A DNA stretch of 64,000 bases from Xylophilus ampelinus (GTDB lineage: Bacteria; Pseudomonadota; Gammaproteobacteria; Burkholderiales; Burkholderiaceae_C): positions 27,343-91,342 of the forward strand of contig NZ_CABFMN010000069.1 in the NCBI RefSeq assembly GCF_901875635.1. Direction: 5' to 3'. Positions 24,063 to 33,527 of the stretch are shown here, piece after piece. Below the pieces are notes generated by a model that was given only the letters and a program-made list of their open reading frames with translations, was not told the origin of the DNA and made no database searches. Each line of letters begins with the position of its first letter. Position 1 is the stretch's first letter. A program made the translations under genes and the position numbers.

Positions 24063-25781
24063 TCAGGCCGCGGCGGAGCGCCTCTGCTCCTCCTGCTCGA
24101 CCAGGTCCTTCTTCGACAGCTTGCCCACCGGCGTCTTGGGCAACTCAGCGCGGATCTCGAGCGCATGCACCATCTCGTGCTTGCCGAGCTTGCCCTTCAG
24201 GAAGGCCTGCAACGCGTCGATGTCGAAGGGCTCGGCGCCGGGCTTGAGCACGACGAAGGCCTTGGGCGACTGGCCGCGGTAGGCGTCGGGGATGCCGATC
24301 ACGCACACCTCGGCCACGGCCGGGTGCTCGTAGATCGCTTCCTCGAGCACGCGCGGATAGACGTTGAAGCCGCCGCACAGCAGCATGTCCTTGGTGCGGT
24401 CGACGATGGAGAGGTAGCCGTCGGCGTCGAACTTCGCCACGTCGCCGCTCTTGAAGAAACCGTCGGCCGTGAATGCCTCGGCCGTGGCCTTGGGGTTGTT
24501 CCAGTAGCCCTTCATGACGTTCGGGCCCTGGATGCACAGCTCGCCGGGCTCGCCCGGGCCGACCTCGCGGCCGGAGCCGTCGAGTGCCAGCAGCTTGATG
24601 TCGACGTTGGGCAGGGGCATGCCGCACGAACCCGCGCGGCGCTTCGGCTCGCGCGCCGGAGTGAAGGTGCCCGAGGGTGAGGTCTCGGTCATGCCCCAGC
24701 CTTCGTTGAGGTGGCAGCCCGAGAGCTCGAAGAAGCGCTGCTCGATCTCCACCGGCAGCGGCGCGCCGCCGGAGCCGCAGAAGCGCAGCGAGCTGAGGTC
24801 GGTTTCGCGCGCCTTGGGATGCATCAGCATGCCGGTGTACATGGTCGGCACGCCGCAGAAGGCGCTGATGCGGCTGCCGGCGATTTCCTTGAGTACCGCC
24901 TCGACGTCGAACTTGGTGTGCAGCACCAGCGTCGCACCCAGCCGCAGGCCCAGCAGCATCACCGCGCTCAGCGCGTAGATGTGGAAGAGCGGCAGCACGA
25001 CGAGGAATCGCTCGCTGCCCTCGGCCAGGATCGGCGTGGGCTCGCCGCGGGTCGATTCGAAGTACTGCGCGCTGGCGGCCGCCAGGTTGCGGTGCGTGAG
25101 CATCGCGCCCTTGGGCAGGCCGGTGGTACCGCCGGTGTACTGCAGCACCACGATGTCGTCGAGGTCCTTCACCTCGTGCGGCGCGATGGCGTCGTCGTTG
25201 TCGAGCAGTGCGGCAAAGCGCAGGTGCTGCGCGTCGTCGGCCACGGGCGCCACCATCTTCGCGGCCTCGAGCTGCGCGCGCACCGGGCCGGGCGCGCCGC
25301 TGAACTCGGCCAGGTCGCCGACCACCAGCGTCTTCAGCCGCGTGCTGCCCAGCATGCGGGCCATCTGCGGATAGAGCGCCGCCAGGTCGAGCGTGACCAG
25401 CACATCGGTGCGGCTGTCCTCGATCTTGTGCGCGAGCACGCGCTCGGCATCCAGCGGCGAGTAGTTGACCACCACGCCACCCGCCTTGAGCACGCCGAAG
25501 AACGCGATCACGTAGTGCGGCGAGTTGGGCAGGAACAGGCCCACATGCACGCCGGGCTGCACGCCCAGCCTGCGCAGGCCCGCGGCGGCGCGGTCGGCCA
25601 GCTGAGCCAGCTCGCGGTAGCTGATCGCGCGGCCCATGAACTCGAGGGCCGTGCGTTCGGGCCAGCGCGCCACCGCGTCGTCGAGGAAGCGCGTGACCGG
25701 CTTCAGCGCCAGTTCGCAGTCCCAGCGCATGCCGGGCGGGTAGTGGTCGGTCCAGGGGTGGGCGCGGACAGCGTCGGCCAT
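24063..25781 (-). CDS. Long-chain acyl-CoA ligase (FadD-like, first of two)
   Basis: AMP-forming ligase of 572 residues activating fatty or related acids. The phosphate-binding loop is TGGTTGLPKGAM, the A5 motif is GWGMTETSP, the adenylate-binding A7 Asp lies in SGDVAKFDADG, and the A8/A10 end has RTKDMLLCGGFNVYP and PKTPVGKLSKK with the catalytic Lys. It shares the overall layout of the ligase at 28496-30172 but is clearly divergent from it, so this is not a recent duplication. It may belong with the CoxL-like gene upstream on the same strand. Confidence 0.92.
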   Translation of the reverse strand: MADAVRAHPWTDHYPPGMRWDCELALKPVTRFLDDAVARWPERTALEFMGRAISYRELAQLADRAAAGLRRLGVQPGVHVGLFLPNSPHYVIAFFGVLKAGGVVVNYSPLDAERVLAHKIEDSRTDVLVTLDLAALYPQMARMLGSTRLKTLVVGDLAEFSGAPGPVRAQLEAAKMVAPVADDAQHLRFAALLDNDDAIAPHEVKDLDDIVVLQYTGGTTGLPKGAMLTHRNLAAASAQYFESTRGEPTPILAEGSERFLVVLPLFHIYALSAVMLLGLRLGATLVLHTKFDVEAVLKEIAGSRISAFCGVPTMYTGMLMHPKARETDLSSLRFCGSGGAPLPVEIEQRFFELSGCHLNEGWGMTETSPSGTFTPAREPKRRAGSCGMPLPNVDIKLLALDGSGREVGPGEPGELCIQGPNVMKGYWNNPKATAEAFTADGFFKSGDVAKFDADGYLSIVDRTKDMLLCGGFNVYPRVLEEAIYEHPAVAEVCVIGIPDAYRGQSPKAFVVLKPGAEPFDIDALQAFLKGKLGKHEMVHALEIRAELPKTPVGKLSKKDLVEQEEQRRSAAA

Positions 25782-25944
25782 GGGTGTGTCTCCGTTCGAT
25801 CAGGGAAAAAGGCAGGCGGCCCGCCTTCTTGCACGAGGCGGGTCTTGCGCATGATGCGCCTCGCGCATTCTGGCGGGCCGACGCGTGCGCGCGGCTCGGG
25901 GCTCACCCGGGCCGTTGACGCGCGGGCGACACTTCGGTGGATTC

Positions 25945-26011
25945 GATTGCTATCGAATCGATAGCTGCTCGCGCCCGCTGGACGGGCGTTGCAGGCCGAT
26001 TTGGCTTGAAA
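25945..26011 (+). repeat. Comamonadaceae-type palindromic intergenic repeat, copy 2
   Basis: Contains a perfect palindrome, GCTATCGA-A-TCGATAGC, followed by TGCTCGCGCCCG, CGGGCG, GGCCGATTTGG and CTTGAAA. This is the fullest copy of the family in the window. It abuts the stop of the CoxL-like gene (26018). The remaining part of the 25782-26017 gap holds only the leader of the ligase gene. Confidence 0.75.
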
Positions 26012-26017
26012 GTTCGC

Positions 26018-28369
26018 TCAGGCGGCCTGCAACGCCTGCCACATGCGCGTGGGCGTGAGCGGCATCTGCAGCTGCGGCGAGACGGCGCCGCGGCCGTTGC
26101 GGGCCAGCGCGTCGGCCACCGCGTTGACCACCGAAGGCGTGGCGCCGATGGTGCCCAGTTCGCCCACGCCCTTCACGCCCAGCGGGTTGTTCTTGCAGGG
26201 CGTGGACTCGTCCATCTCGGTTTTGAAGTCCGGCGCGGTGCCGGCCACGGGCAGCGCGTAGTCCATCAGGCTGCCGGTGACGGGCTGGCCCGTTTCGCGG
26301 TCGTACACCACCTGCTCCAGCAGCGCCTGGCCGATGCCCTGCACCGCGCCGCCGTCGAGCTGGCCGCGCACGATCATCGGGTTGACGACGCGGCCGACGT
26401 CGTTGACCGAGGCGTAGGCTACGACGGCCACGTCGCCCGTGAGCGGGTCGAGCTCGACCTCGCTGACGTGGCAGCCGTTGGGCCAGGTCGGGCCGTCGAC
26501 GGTGCTGGTGGAGTCGACGAAGATGCGCTGCTCGGCCTGCTTGCCGGCCAGCGCGAAGAGGTCGATGCCCAGGTCGGTGCCCTTCACGGTGAAGCGGCCC
26601 TGCGCGTAGTCGATGTCGGCGGCCGCGGCCTCGAGTTCCTGCGCGGCCAGCGCCTTGCCCTTGTCGATGGTGCGCTGCGCGCCGACGCGCATCGCCGAGC
26701 CGCCGGTGAAGAGCGAACGCGAGCCCGCGCTGCCGAAGCCGTCGCCGCGGTCGGTGTCGCCCAGCACCACACGCACCTGCTCGATCGGCACGCCGAAGGC
26801 ATCCACCACGAGCTGCGCCAGCGTGGTCGCGATGCCCTGGCCCATGGCGTTGACGGCGGAGAAGACCTCGATCACGCCATCCGCTTTCACGTCGACAGTG
26901 ACGCGCTCCTCGAACACGTTGCCACCGGTCCATTCGAGGAAAGTGGCGATGCCCAGCCCGCGCCACTTGCCGCGCGCCTGCGAGGCCTTCGCGCGGGCTT
27001 CGAAGCCCGACCAATCGGCCAGCTGCAGGCCCTGTTCCATCACCTTCTCGAAGGCGCCGGTGTCGTAGACCTGGCCCATCGGGTTCTTGTAGGGCATCTG
27101 CTCCGGGCGGATGAAGTTGCGCCGGCGCAGTTCGACGCGGTCGATGCCGGTCTGGCGCGCCGCCTCGTCCATGAGCCGCTCCATCGTGTAGATGGCCTCG
27201 GGCCGGCCGGCGCCGCGATACGCGCCGGTGGGGGCGGTGTTGGTCATCACCGCCTTGAAGTGGAAGTCGATGACCGGGATGTCGTACACGCTGGTCTGCA
27301 CCCAGGGGCCGATCAGCAACTGGATCGCGACGCCGGTGCCGGTGGCGTAGGCGCCCACGTTGGCATGCGTGCGGATGCGCAGCGCGAGGACCTTGCCGTC
27401 GGCCGCCAGGGCGAGCTCGGCCTGCGCCTCGATGTCGCGGCCGTGCGTGGTGGCGAGGAATTCCTCGCTGCGGTCGGCGACCCACTTCACCGGCCGCTTC
27501 AGCGCGCGGGCCGCAAAGGCCACCGCCGCGTCCTCGGGGTAGATGCCGGTCTTCATGCCGAAGCCGCCGCCCACGTCGCCCACCACCACGCGCACCTCGT
27601 CGCGCGGAATGCCGAGGATCGCGTCGCACAGCGTGTTGCGCACGCCGGAAGGCATCTGCGTGCTCATGCGCAGCGTGAGGCGGCCCTGGCCGTCGCGTGC
27701 AGCGGCATCGAACTCTCCCAGCACCGAGCGCGGCTCGATCGTCACCGCCGCCACGCGCTGGTTGACGACGTCGAGCTTCACCACGTGCGCCGCCTGCACG
27801 AAGGCCGCGGCGGCCGCCTCGGCGTTGCCATGGCGCATCTCGGCCGAGATGTTGTCGGGCGCGGCATCGCACAGCGCCGGCGCGCCGGGCGCGATGGCAT
27901 CGGCGATGGCCACCGCCATGGGCAGTTCCTCGTACTCGACCATCACCGCCTCGGCCGCGTCGCGGGCCTGCTGCAGCGTCTCGGCCACCACGGCCACCAC
28001 CGGCTCGCCGACGAAGCGCACGCGCTCGTGCGCCAGCACGCGGCGCGGTGCCGTCGCGCCATCGCTGCCGTCGGCGCGCTTGAAGCCGGCCACGCCGGGG
28101 ATGGGCTTCACACCCGCCGCCACCAGGTCGGCCCCGGTGTAGACCGCCAGCACGCCCGGCATGCCGCGCGCGCCCTCGGCGTCGACCGACACGATGCGCG
28201 CATGCGGGTAGGGCGAGCGCTGGAACGCGAGCTGCGCCTGCCCCTCGGGCCGCACGTCGTCGGTGTAGCGGCCGGTGCCTGCGAGCAGGGCGTCGTCTTC
28301 GAGCCGGCGCACGGCCTGGCCACTGCCGAAGCGGCCGGCACCGGCCACGGGGGAGCTTGCTGCGTTCAT
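26018..28369 (-). CDS. Molybdopterin-binding large subunit of a xanthine dehydrogenase/CO dehydrogenase-family enzyme (CoxL form II-like)
   Basis: A 783-residue Mo-hydroxylase large subunit. The active-site loop is AYRGAGR (in PTGAYRGAGRPEA), the form II signature rather than the AYxCSFR of true aerobic CO dehydrogenase. The catalytic glutamate lies in GVGELGTIGATPS. Molybdopterin contacts include GGGFGMKTGIYPED and the GQG-like segment MGQGIATTLAQL. The iron-sulfur small subunit and the FAD medium subunit expected with it are not adjacent; acyl-CoA ligases flank it on both sides. The flanks suggest an aromatic or acyl-CoA substrate, but this is inference. Start MNAASSPVAGAGRFG follows the usual N-terminal GxxxxRxED pattern (VRRLEDDALLAG). 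Confidence 0.9.
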   Translation of the reverse strand: MNAASSPVAGAGRFGSGQAVRRLEDDALLAGTGRYTDDVRPEGQAQLAFQRSPYPHARIVSVDAEGARGMPGVLAVYTGADLVAAGVKPIPGVAGFKRADGSDGATAPRRVLAHERVRFVGEPVVAVVAETLQQARDAAEAVMVEYEELPMAVAIADAIAPGAPALCDAAPDNISAEMRHGNAEAAAAAFVQAAHVVKLDVVNQRVAAVTIEPRSVLGEFDAAARDGQGRLTLRMSTQMPSGVRNTLCDAILGIPRDEVRVVVGDVGGGFGMKTGIYPEDAAVAFAARALKRPVKWVADRSEEFLATTHGRDIEAQAELALAADGKVLALRIRTHANVGAYATGTGVAIQLLIGPWVQTSVYDIPVIDFHFKAVMTNTAPTGAYRGAGRPEAIYTMERLMDEAARQTGIDRVELRRRNFIRPEQMPYKNPMGQVYDTGAFEKVMEQGLQLADWSGFEARAKASQARGKWRGLGIATFLEWTGGNVFEERVTVDVKADGVIEVFSAVNAMGQGIATTLAQLVVDAFGVPIEQVRVVLGDTDRGDGFGSAGSRSLFTGGSAMRVGAQRTIDKGKALAAQELEAAAADIDYAQGRFTVKGTDLGIDLFALAGKQAEQRIFVDSTSTVDGPTWPNGCHVSEVELDPLTGDVAVVAYASVNDVGRVVNPMIVRGQLDGGAVQGIGQALLEQVVYDRETGQPVTGSLMDYALPVAGTAPDFKTEMDESTPCKNNPLGVKGVGELGTIGATPSVVNAVADALARNGRGAVSPQLQMPLTPTRMWQALQAA

Positions 28370-28420
28370 CGTGTGTCTCGTTCGTGGGAAGGGAAACCCG
28401 ACGACTGTGCCACGGATCGC

Positions 28421-28487
28421 GGTTGCTATGAAAAAAGGAGCGCCTCGCGCAGGCTGCGCGGGCGCTCCGGGCCGATTCGGCTTGAAG
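28421..28487 (-). repeat. Intergenic repeat copy 3, acting as a rho-independent terminator for fadD
   Basis: Family elements are TTGCTAT, GCGCGGGCGCTCC, GGGCCGATTCGG and CTTGAAG. On the minus strand, just after the fadD stop at 28496, it forms a hairpin with arms GGAGCGCC/GGCGCTCC (28468-28461 and 28444-28437) followed directly by seven T (28436-28430). That is a textbook intrinsic terminator, so this repeat doubles as one. Confidence 0.75.
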
Positions 28488-28495
28488 CGGTGCGG

Positions 28496-30172
28496 CTACT
28501 TCTTGTCGCGCAGCTCGCGCCGCAGGATCTTGCCCACCGGCGTCTTTGGCATCTCGGTGCGGAACTCGATCACCTTGGGCTGCTTGTAGCCGGTGAGGTT
28601 GGCGCGGCAGAAGGCGCGCACCTGCTCTTCGGTGAGCTCGGGGTTCTTCTTCACGATGACCAGCTTCACGGCCTCGCCGGTCTTCTCGTCGGGCACGCCG
28701 ACCACCGCGCACTCGAGCACGCCGTCGAGCGTGGCCACCACGTCCTCGACCTCGTTCGGGTAGACGTTGAAGCCGCTGACCAGCACCATGTCCTTCTTGC
28801 GGTCGACGATCTTGAAGTAGCCGCGCTCGTCCACGGTGCCGACGTCGCCGGTCTTGAACCAGCCGTCGGCGGTCATGACCTTGGCGGTCTCGTCGGGGCG
28901 CTGCCAGTAGCCGGCCATGACCTGCGGGCCCTTGATGGCGATCTCGCCGCGCTCGCCCGTCGGCACCTCGTGGCCGTCGTCGTCCAGCAGCTTGAACCAC
29001 GTGCTGGGCAGCGGCACGCCGATGGTGCCGGTGTATTCCTTGCTGGTGGTCGGGTTGCAGCTGGCCGAGGGCGAGGTCTCCGACAGGCCATAGCCCTCGC
29101 AGACCGGACAGCCGGTCTTCTCGAGCCACAGCTTGGCCACGGCGCCCTGCACCGCCATGCCGCCGCCAACCGAGATCTTCAGGTGGCTCCAGTCGACGGT
29201 GTTGAAGTCGGGGTGGTTGGCCAGCCCGTTGAACAGCGTGTTGACGGCCGGGAAGCTGTGGATGGTGTGCTTGCTCAGTTCCTTGAGCGTGGCCGCGAGG
29301 TCGCGCGGGTTGGGGATGAGGATGAGCTTCCCGCCCGTGCGCATGCACAGCATCATGCCGACGGTGAACGCGAAGATGTGGTACAGCGGCAGGGCGCACA
29401 CGCTGGTGGGCTGCTCGCCCTGCGGCACGCGGTCCATCACCGGCTGGTTCCAGGCCTCGGACTGCAGCACGTTGGCGATCACGTTGCGGTGCAGGAGCAC
29501 GGCGCCCTTGCTCACGCCGGTGGTGCCGCCGGTGTACTGCAGCACGGCCACGTCGTCGGGGCCGATGGCCGGCACCTTCAGCTCGCGGTTCGCCCCCTGC
29601 GACAGCGCGTCGTTGAAGCGCACCGCGCCGGGCAGCGAGTAGGCCGGCACCATCTTCTTCACGTTGCGCAGCACGTAGTTGACGATCGCGCCCTTGACGA
29701 GGCCGAGGCGGTCGCCCATGGCCGCCAGCACCACATGCTTGACCTGGGTGTGGCCGATGGCCTGCTGCAAGGTGGTGGCGAAGTTCTCCATGATGACGAT
29801 CGCCTTGGCACCGGAGTCCTTGAGCTGGTGCTCCAGCTCGCGCGCGGTGTACAGCGGGTTCACGTTCACCAGGATCAGGCCCGCACGCAGGATGGCGGCC
29901 ACGGCCACCGGATACTGCGGGCAGTTGGGCATCATGACCGCGACGCGGTCGCCCTTGGCCAGGCCCAGGCCCTGCAGGTAGGCCGCGAAGGCGCGGCTCT
30001 GGCGGTCGGTCTCGCCGAAGCTGATGTCCTTGCCCATGAAGGCGTAGGCCGTGCGGTCGGCGTACTTCCTGAAGCTCTCCTCCATCAGGGCCACCAGCGA
30101 GCCGTACTGGCCGGCATCGATGTCGGCGGGTACGCCAGGGGGGTAGCTGCTGAGCCAGGGGCGGTCGGTCAT
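28496..30172 (-). CDS. fadD: Long-chain-fatty-acid--CoA ligase FadD
   Basis: First step of fatty acid use: ATP-dependent formation of acyl-CoA. It has 558 residues, close to E. coli FadD, with the typical start MTDRPWLSSYPPGVPADID. Motifs are the P-loop TGGTTGVSKGAVL, EGYGLSETSP, the Asp in KTGDVGTVDERG, and the C-terminal RKKDMVLVSGFNVYPNEVED with PKTPVGKILRREL. The ATG at 30172 is preceded by a purine-rich GAGACAGAGAAG; an in-frame ATG 15 bases upstream is possible. It is followed by a terminator embedded in repeat copy 3. Confidence 0.95.
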   Translation of the reverse strand: MTDRPWLSSYPPGVPADIDAGQYGSLVALMEESFRKYADRTAYAFMGKDISFGETDRQSRAFAAYLQGLGLAKGDRVAVMMPNCPQYPVAVAAILRAGLILVNVNPLYTARELEHQLKDSGAKAIVIMENFATTLQQAIGHTQVKHVVLAAMGDRLGLVKGAIVNYVLRNVKKMVPAYSLPGAVRFNDALSQGANRELKVPAIGPDDVAVLQYTGGTTGVSKGAVLLHRNVIANVLQSEAWNQPVMDRVPQGEQPTSVCALPLYHIFAFTVGMMLCMRTGGKLILIPNPRDLAATLKELSKHTIHSFPAVNTLFNGLANHPDFNTVDWSHLKISVGGGMAVQGAVAKLWLEKTGCPVCEGYGLSETSPSASCNPTTSKEYTGTIGVPLPSTWFKLLDDDGHEVPTGERGEIAIKGPQVMAGYWQRPDETAKVMTADGWFKTGDVGTVDERGYFKIVDRKKDMVLVSGFNVYPNEVEDVVATLDGVLECAVVGVPDEKTGEAVKLVIVKKNPELTEEQVRAFCRANLTGYKQPKVIEFRTEMPKTPVGKILRRELRDKK

Positions 30173-30205
30173 CTTCTCTGTCTCCATCTTGGAAATCGGA
30201 CTGCA

Positions 30206-30224
30206 GCGCTCGTCGGACGAGCGC
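30206..30224. other. Perfect hairpin between pntB and fadD
   Basis: GCGCTCGTC-G-GACGAGCGC is a perfect 9-base inverted repeat in the 97-base gap between the pntB stop and the fadD start. No T-run follows on either strand. Possible roles are an RNA-stabilising 3' hairpin for pntAB or an operator for fadD. Immediately after the pntB stop is CGCAGAGGCACGCAGAGAG (minus strand), related to the repeat arm at 58108-58132. Confidence 0.5.
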
Positions 30225-30269
30225 AGCCAACCCACAAACAATAGCGAATCTCTCTGCGTGCCTCTGCGT

Positions 30270-31685
30270 TCAGCCCTTCAACGCGCCGAGGACTTCGTCC
30301 AGCATCTTCTTGGCGTCCCCGAACAGCATCCGGTTGTTCTCCTTGTAGAACAGCGGGTTGTCCACGCCGGCGTAGCCCGAAGCCATGGAGCGCTTCATCA
30401 CGATCGAGGTCTTGGCCTTCCACACCTCCAGCACGGGCATGCCGGCGATCGGGCTGGTCGGATCGTCCTGCGCGGCGGGGTTCACGATGTCGTTGGCGCC
30501 GATGACCATGGCCACGTCGGTGCCCGGGAAGTCGTCGTTGATCTCGTCCATCTCCATCACGATGTCGTAGGGCACCTTGGCCTCGGCCAGCAGCACGTTC
30601 ATGTGGCCGGGCATGCGGCCGGCCACCGGGTGGATGGCGAAGCGCACCTCCACGCCCTTGTCGCGCAGGGTCTTCACGATCTCGTTGACGGTGTGCTGCG
30701 CCTGCGCCACCGCCATGCCGTAGCCCGGCACGATGACCACGCTCTTGGCCTCGCGCAGCAGCTCGGCGGTTTCCGCGGCGCTGATGGGGGTGACCTCGCC
30801 CTGCGGCTCGGCGGTTGCGGCATCGCCGCTCTTCTTGGCCGGTGCGCCGGAGCCGAAGCCGCCGGCGATCACGCTGATGAAGTTGCGGTTCATCGCCTGG
30901 CACATGATGTAGCTCAGGATCGCGCCCGAGGAGCCCACCAGCGCACCGGTCACGATGAGCAGGTCGTTGCTCAGCATGAAGCCGGTGGCGGCGGCGGCCC
31001 AGCCCGAGTAGCTGTTGAGCATGGACACCACCACCGGCATGTCGGCGCCGCCGATGGCCATGACCATGTGCACGCCGAAGAGCAGCGCGATCACGGTCAT
31101 CACGATCAGCGGCAGCATGCCGGTCTGCACGTCGTGCGCGGCGAGGAACTGGCGACCGAACCCGATCACGACCAGCAGCGCGACCAGGTTGAGCCAGTGG
31201 CGGCCCGGTAGCAGCAGCGGCTTGCCGCCGATCTTGCCGTTGAGCTTGCCGAAGGCGATGAGCGAGCCGCTGAAGGTGACGGCGCCGATCAGGATGCCGA
31301 CGTAGATCTCGATCTCATGGATGATCTTCTCGGCGCCCGCGAGCTGGATCGAGGTGTCGACGTAGCTCGCGAAGCCCACCAGGCAGGCGGCCAGGCCCAC
31401 CAGGCTGTGCATCAGCGCGACCAGCTCGGGCATCTGCGTCATCTTCACGACCTTGGCCGCGTACAGGCCGATGCCGCCGCCGATGACCAGCGCGATGACG
31501 ATCCAGGCGATGCCGCCCGCGCCCACGCGCGGGCCGAACACCGTGGCGAGCACGGCCAGCGCCATGCCGACCATGCCGAAGACGTTGCCGCGGCGCGAGG
31601 TCTCGGGGTTGGAGAGCCCGCCCAGGCTCAGCACGAACAGGATGGCGGCGCCCAGGTAGGCGACCGTGGCAAGACTTTGGGACAT
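30270..31685 (-). CDS. pntB: NAD(P) transhydrogenase subunit beta PntB
   Basis: Membrane-plus-cytosolic subunit of the proton-driven transhydrogenase that makes NADPH from NADH. It has 471 residues. About eight transmembrane segments occupy residues 1-265 (starting [19 protein letters not shown]). The NADP-binding domain III begins near residue 300 and carries [15 protein letters not shown] and [13 protein letters not shown]. Start at 31685 is the family start. pntA lies 34 bases upstream on the same strand, so the two form an operon. Confidence 0.96.
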   Translation of the reverse strand: MSQSLATVAYLGAAILFVLSLGGLSNPETSRRGNVFGMVGMALAVLATVFGPRVGAGGIAWIVIALVIGGGIGLYAAKVVKMTQMPELVALMHSLVGLAACLVGFASYVDTSIQLAGAEKIIHEIEIYVGILIGAVTFSGSLIAFGKLNGKIGGKPLLLPGRHWLNLVALLVVIGFGRQFLAAHDVQTGMLPLIVMTVIALLFGVHMVMAIGGADMPVVVSMLNSYSGWAAAATGFMLSNDLLIVTGALVGSSGAILSYIMCQAMNRNFISVIAGGFGSGAPAKKSGDAATAEPQGEVTPISAAETAELLREAKSVVIVPGYGMAVAQAQHTVNEIVKTLRDKGVEVRFAIHPVAGRMPGHMNVLLAEAKVPYDIVMEMDEINDDFPGTDVAMVIGANDIVNPAAQDDPTSPIAGMPVLEVWKAKTSIVMKRSMASGYAGVDNPLFYKENNRMLFGDAKKMLDEVLGALKG

Positions 31686-31719
31686 GTGCGTGTGCTCCTC
31701 GTTTTTCTTCTTCTTGTCG

Positions 31720-33360
31720 TTACTTGCGGAACATCGCCAGCATGCGGCGCGTGACCGCGAAGCCACCGAACATGTTGACGGCCGTGAGCACCAGCGCGGC
31801 GAAGGCCAGCCACTGGATCAGCCCGTCGGGCCGGCCGTTGACGCCCAGGGCCGGCGGCGCGATCTGCACCAGCGCGCCGATGGCGATGATGCTGGAGATG
31901 GCGTTGGTCACGCTCATCAGCGGCGTGTGCAGCGCGGGCGTGACGTTCCACACCACCATGTAGCCGATGAAGCAGGCCAGCACGAAGACCGTGAAGTGGC
32001 CCAGGAAGGCCGCAGGCGCGAAGGCGCCGATGAACCAGAACGCCACCGCCGCGACGGCGAACAGGATGGCGAGCGTCTTCGCGGGCATCGGCCCGGCGCT
32101 GCCATGGCCGTGGCCGCCCTTCTTCTGCTCCACCGGGGCGGCGGCCGCCTTGGGTGCCGGCGCCGGCGCCTGCTTGAGCGGCGGGGCGGGCCAGGTGATG
32201 GCGCCGTCCTTGACCACGGTGAGGCCGCGGATCGCGTCGTCCTCCATGTTCACGACCGCGACGCCGTCCTTGGCCTTGCACAGCTCCTCGGTCAGGCGCA
32301 GCAGGTTGGTGGCGTAGAGCGTGGACGACTGCTTGGCCAGGCGCGAGGCCAGGTCGGTGTAGCCCACGATGGTCACGCCGTGGCGCACCACGGCCTCGCC
32401 GGGCACGGTGAGCTCGCAGTTGCCGCCCTGTTCGGCCGCCATGTCGACGATCACGCTGCCCGGCTTCATCGACTGCACCATCTCGGCCGTGATGAGCTTG
32501 GGCGCCGGCTTGCCGGGGATCAGCGCCGTCGTGATGATGATGTCGGCGTCTTTCGCCTGCTCCGCATACATCTTGCGCTGCGCGGCCTGGAAGCCTTCGC
32601 TCATGACCTTGGCGTAGCCGCCGCCGCCGGAGCCTTCTTCCTCGTAGTCGACCTTGACGAACTCGCCGCCCAGCGACTTGACCTGGTCGGCCACCTCGGC
32701 GCGGGTGTCGTTGGCGCGCACGATGGCGCCCAGGTTGGCGGCCGTGCCGATGGCCGCCAGGCCCGCCACGCCGGCGCCGGCGATGAACACCCTGGCCGGG
32801 GGCACCTTGCCTGCGGCCGTGATCTGGCCATTGAAGAAGCGACCGAAGGCGTTGGCGGCCTCGATCACCGCGCGATAGCCCGACACGCCGGCGGTGGAGG
32901 TCAGCGCGTCCATCTTCTGCGCCCGGCTCAGCGTGCGCGGCAGGCAGTCGATGGCCAGCACCGTGGCGTGGCGCGACGCCAGCTGCTGCATCAGCTCGGG
33001 GTTCTGCGCCGGCCAGATGAAGTCGATGAGCGTGCCGCCCTCGCGCATCAGCGCCACTTCGTTGGTGGTGGGCGGGCGGACCTTGAAGACGATGTCGGCC
33101 TCGGCCCAGAGCGTGGCGGCATCGGGCACGATCTCGGCGCCGGCGGCACGGTACGCCTCGTCGCTGAAGTTCGCCGCCTCGCCAGCGCCCGTTTCCACGG
33201 CGACGCGAAAGCCCAGCTTGATGAGTTTCTCGACCACGTCGGGCACCGTCGCCACGCGCTTCTCGCCGGCGAAGATCTCGCGCGGCACGCCGATGCGTTG
33301 CGGGGGGACGGCAACACGGGATTCACCCGCCGTCGTCGCGGCAGGGTTGTCTGTCTGCAT
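31720..33360 (-). CDS. pntA: NAD(P) transhydrogenase subunit alpha PntA
   Basis: NAD-binding subunit with its own membrane part, 546 residues, i.e. the undivided E. coli-type alpha subunit rather than the split PntAA/PntAB arrangement. The alanine dehydrogenase/PNT N-domain starts near residue 22 ([15 protein letters not shown]), and the Rossmann fold shows [19 protein letters not shown]. After a proline/alanine/lysine linker (about 415-440), four transmembrane helices follow ([19 protein letters not shown] onward), ending [17 protein letters not shown] ribosome binding site precedes the ATG. Confidence 0.96.
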   Translation of the reverse strand: MQTDNPAATTAGESRVAVPPQRIGVPREIFAGEKRVATVPDVVEKLIKLGFRVAVETGAGEAANFSDEAYRAAGAEIVPDAATLWAEADIVFKVRPPTTNEVALMREGGTLIDFIWPAQNPELMQQLASRHATVLAIDCLPRTLSRAQKMDALTSTAGVSGYRAVIEAANAFGRFFNGQITAAGKVPPARVFIAGAGVAGLAAIGTAANLGAIVRANDTRAEVADQVKSLGGEFVKVDYEEEGSGGGGYAKVMSEGFQAAQRKMYAEQAKDADIIITTALIPGKPAPKLITAEMVQSMKPGSVIVDMAAEQGGNCELTVPGEAVVRHGVTIVGYTDLASRLAKQSSTLYATNLLRLTEELCKAKDGVAVVNMEDDAIRGLTVVKDGAITWPAPPLKQAPAPAPKAAAAPVEQKKGGHGHGSAGPMPAKTLAILFAVAAVAFWFIGAFAPAAFLGHFTVFVLACFIGYMVVWNVTPALHTPLMSVTNAISSIIAIGALVQIAPPALGVNGRPDGLIQWLAFAALVLTAVNMFGGFAVTRRMLAMFRK

Positions 33361-33439
33361 GGAAGTCTCCTCGAGGCGACGGGCTGTCGCGAACTCGGGG
33401 CGAGCTTACATGAAGATGACAGGCGCTCCTTGTCTCCGA

Positions 33440-33510
33440 CGTTCTTGGATGAAATCAGCCCGGAGCGCCCGTGGTGTGGGCGCCGATAGCTATGAATATG
33501 ATAGCAATCG
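33440..33510 (-). repeat. Comamonadaceae-type palindromic intergenic repeat, copy 4
   Basis: Minus-strand orientation: GATTGCTATC, ATAGCTATC, an inverted repeat GCGCCC/GGGCGC, then CCGGGCTGATTTC and CAAGAA. It lies between the pntA start and the stop of the OmpA-family gene, so here it is in a 5' region of pntA as well as a 3' region of the neighbour. Confidence 0.65.
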
Positions 33511-33527
33511 CAGTGCGGGCCTGGGGC

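Noticed and set aside
24063..30172. The two acyl-CoA ligases as a recent tandem duplication
   Set aside because: They share only family motifs; the N-terminal halves, lengths and linker regions differ too much for a recent copy.
25937..30244. A 1435-codon open frame on the plus strand, and similar long frames opposite glgX, pntAB, the adhesin and others
   Set aside because: High GC removes stop codons from antisense frames. The opposite strand carries well-recognised enzymes over the same bases, and the antisense translations show no domain and unnatural composition (His/Val/Arg/Ala-rich).
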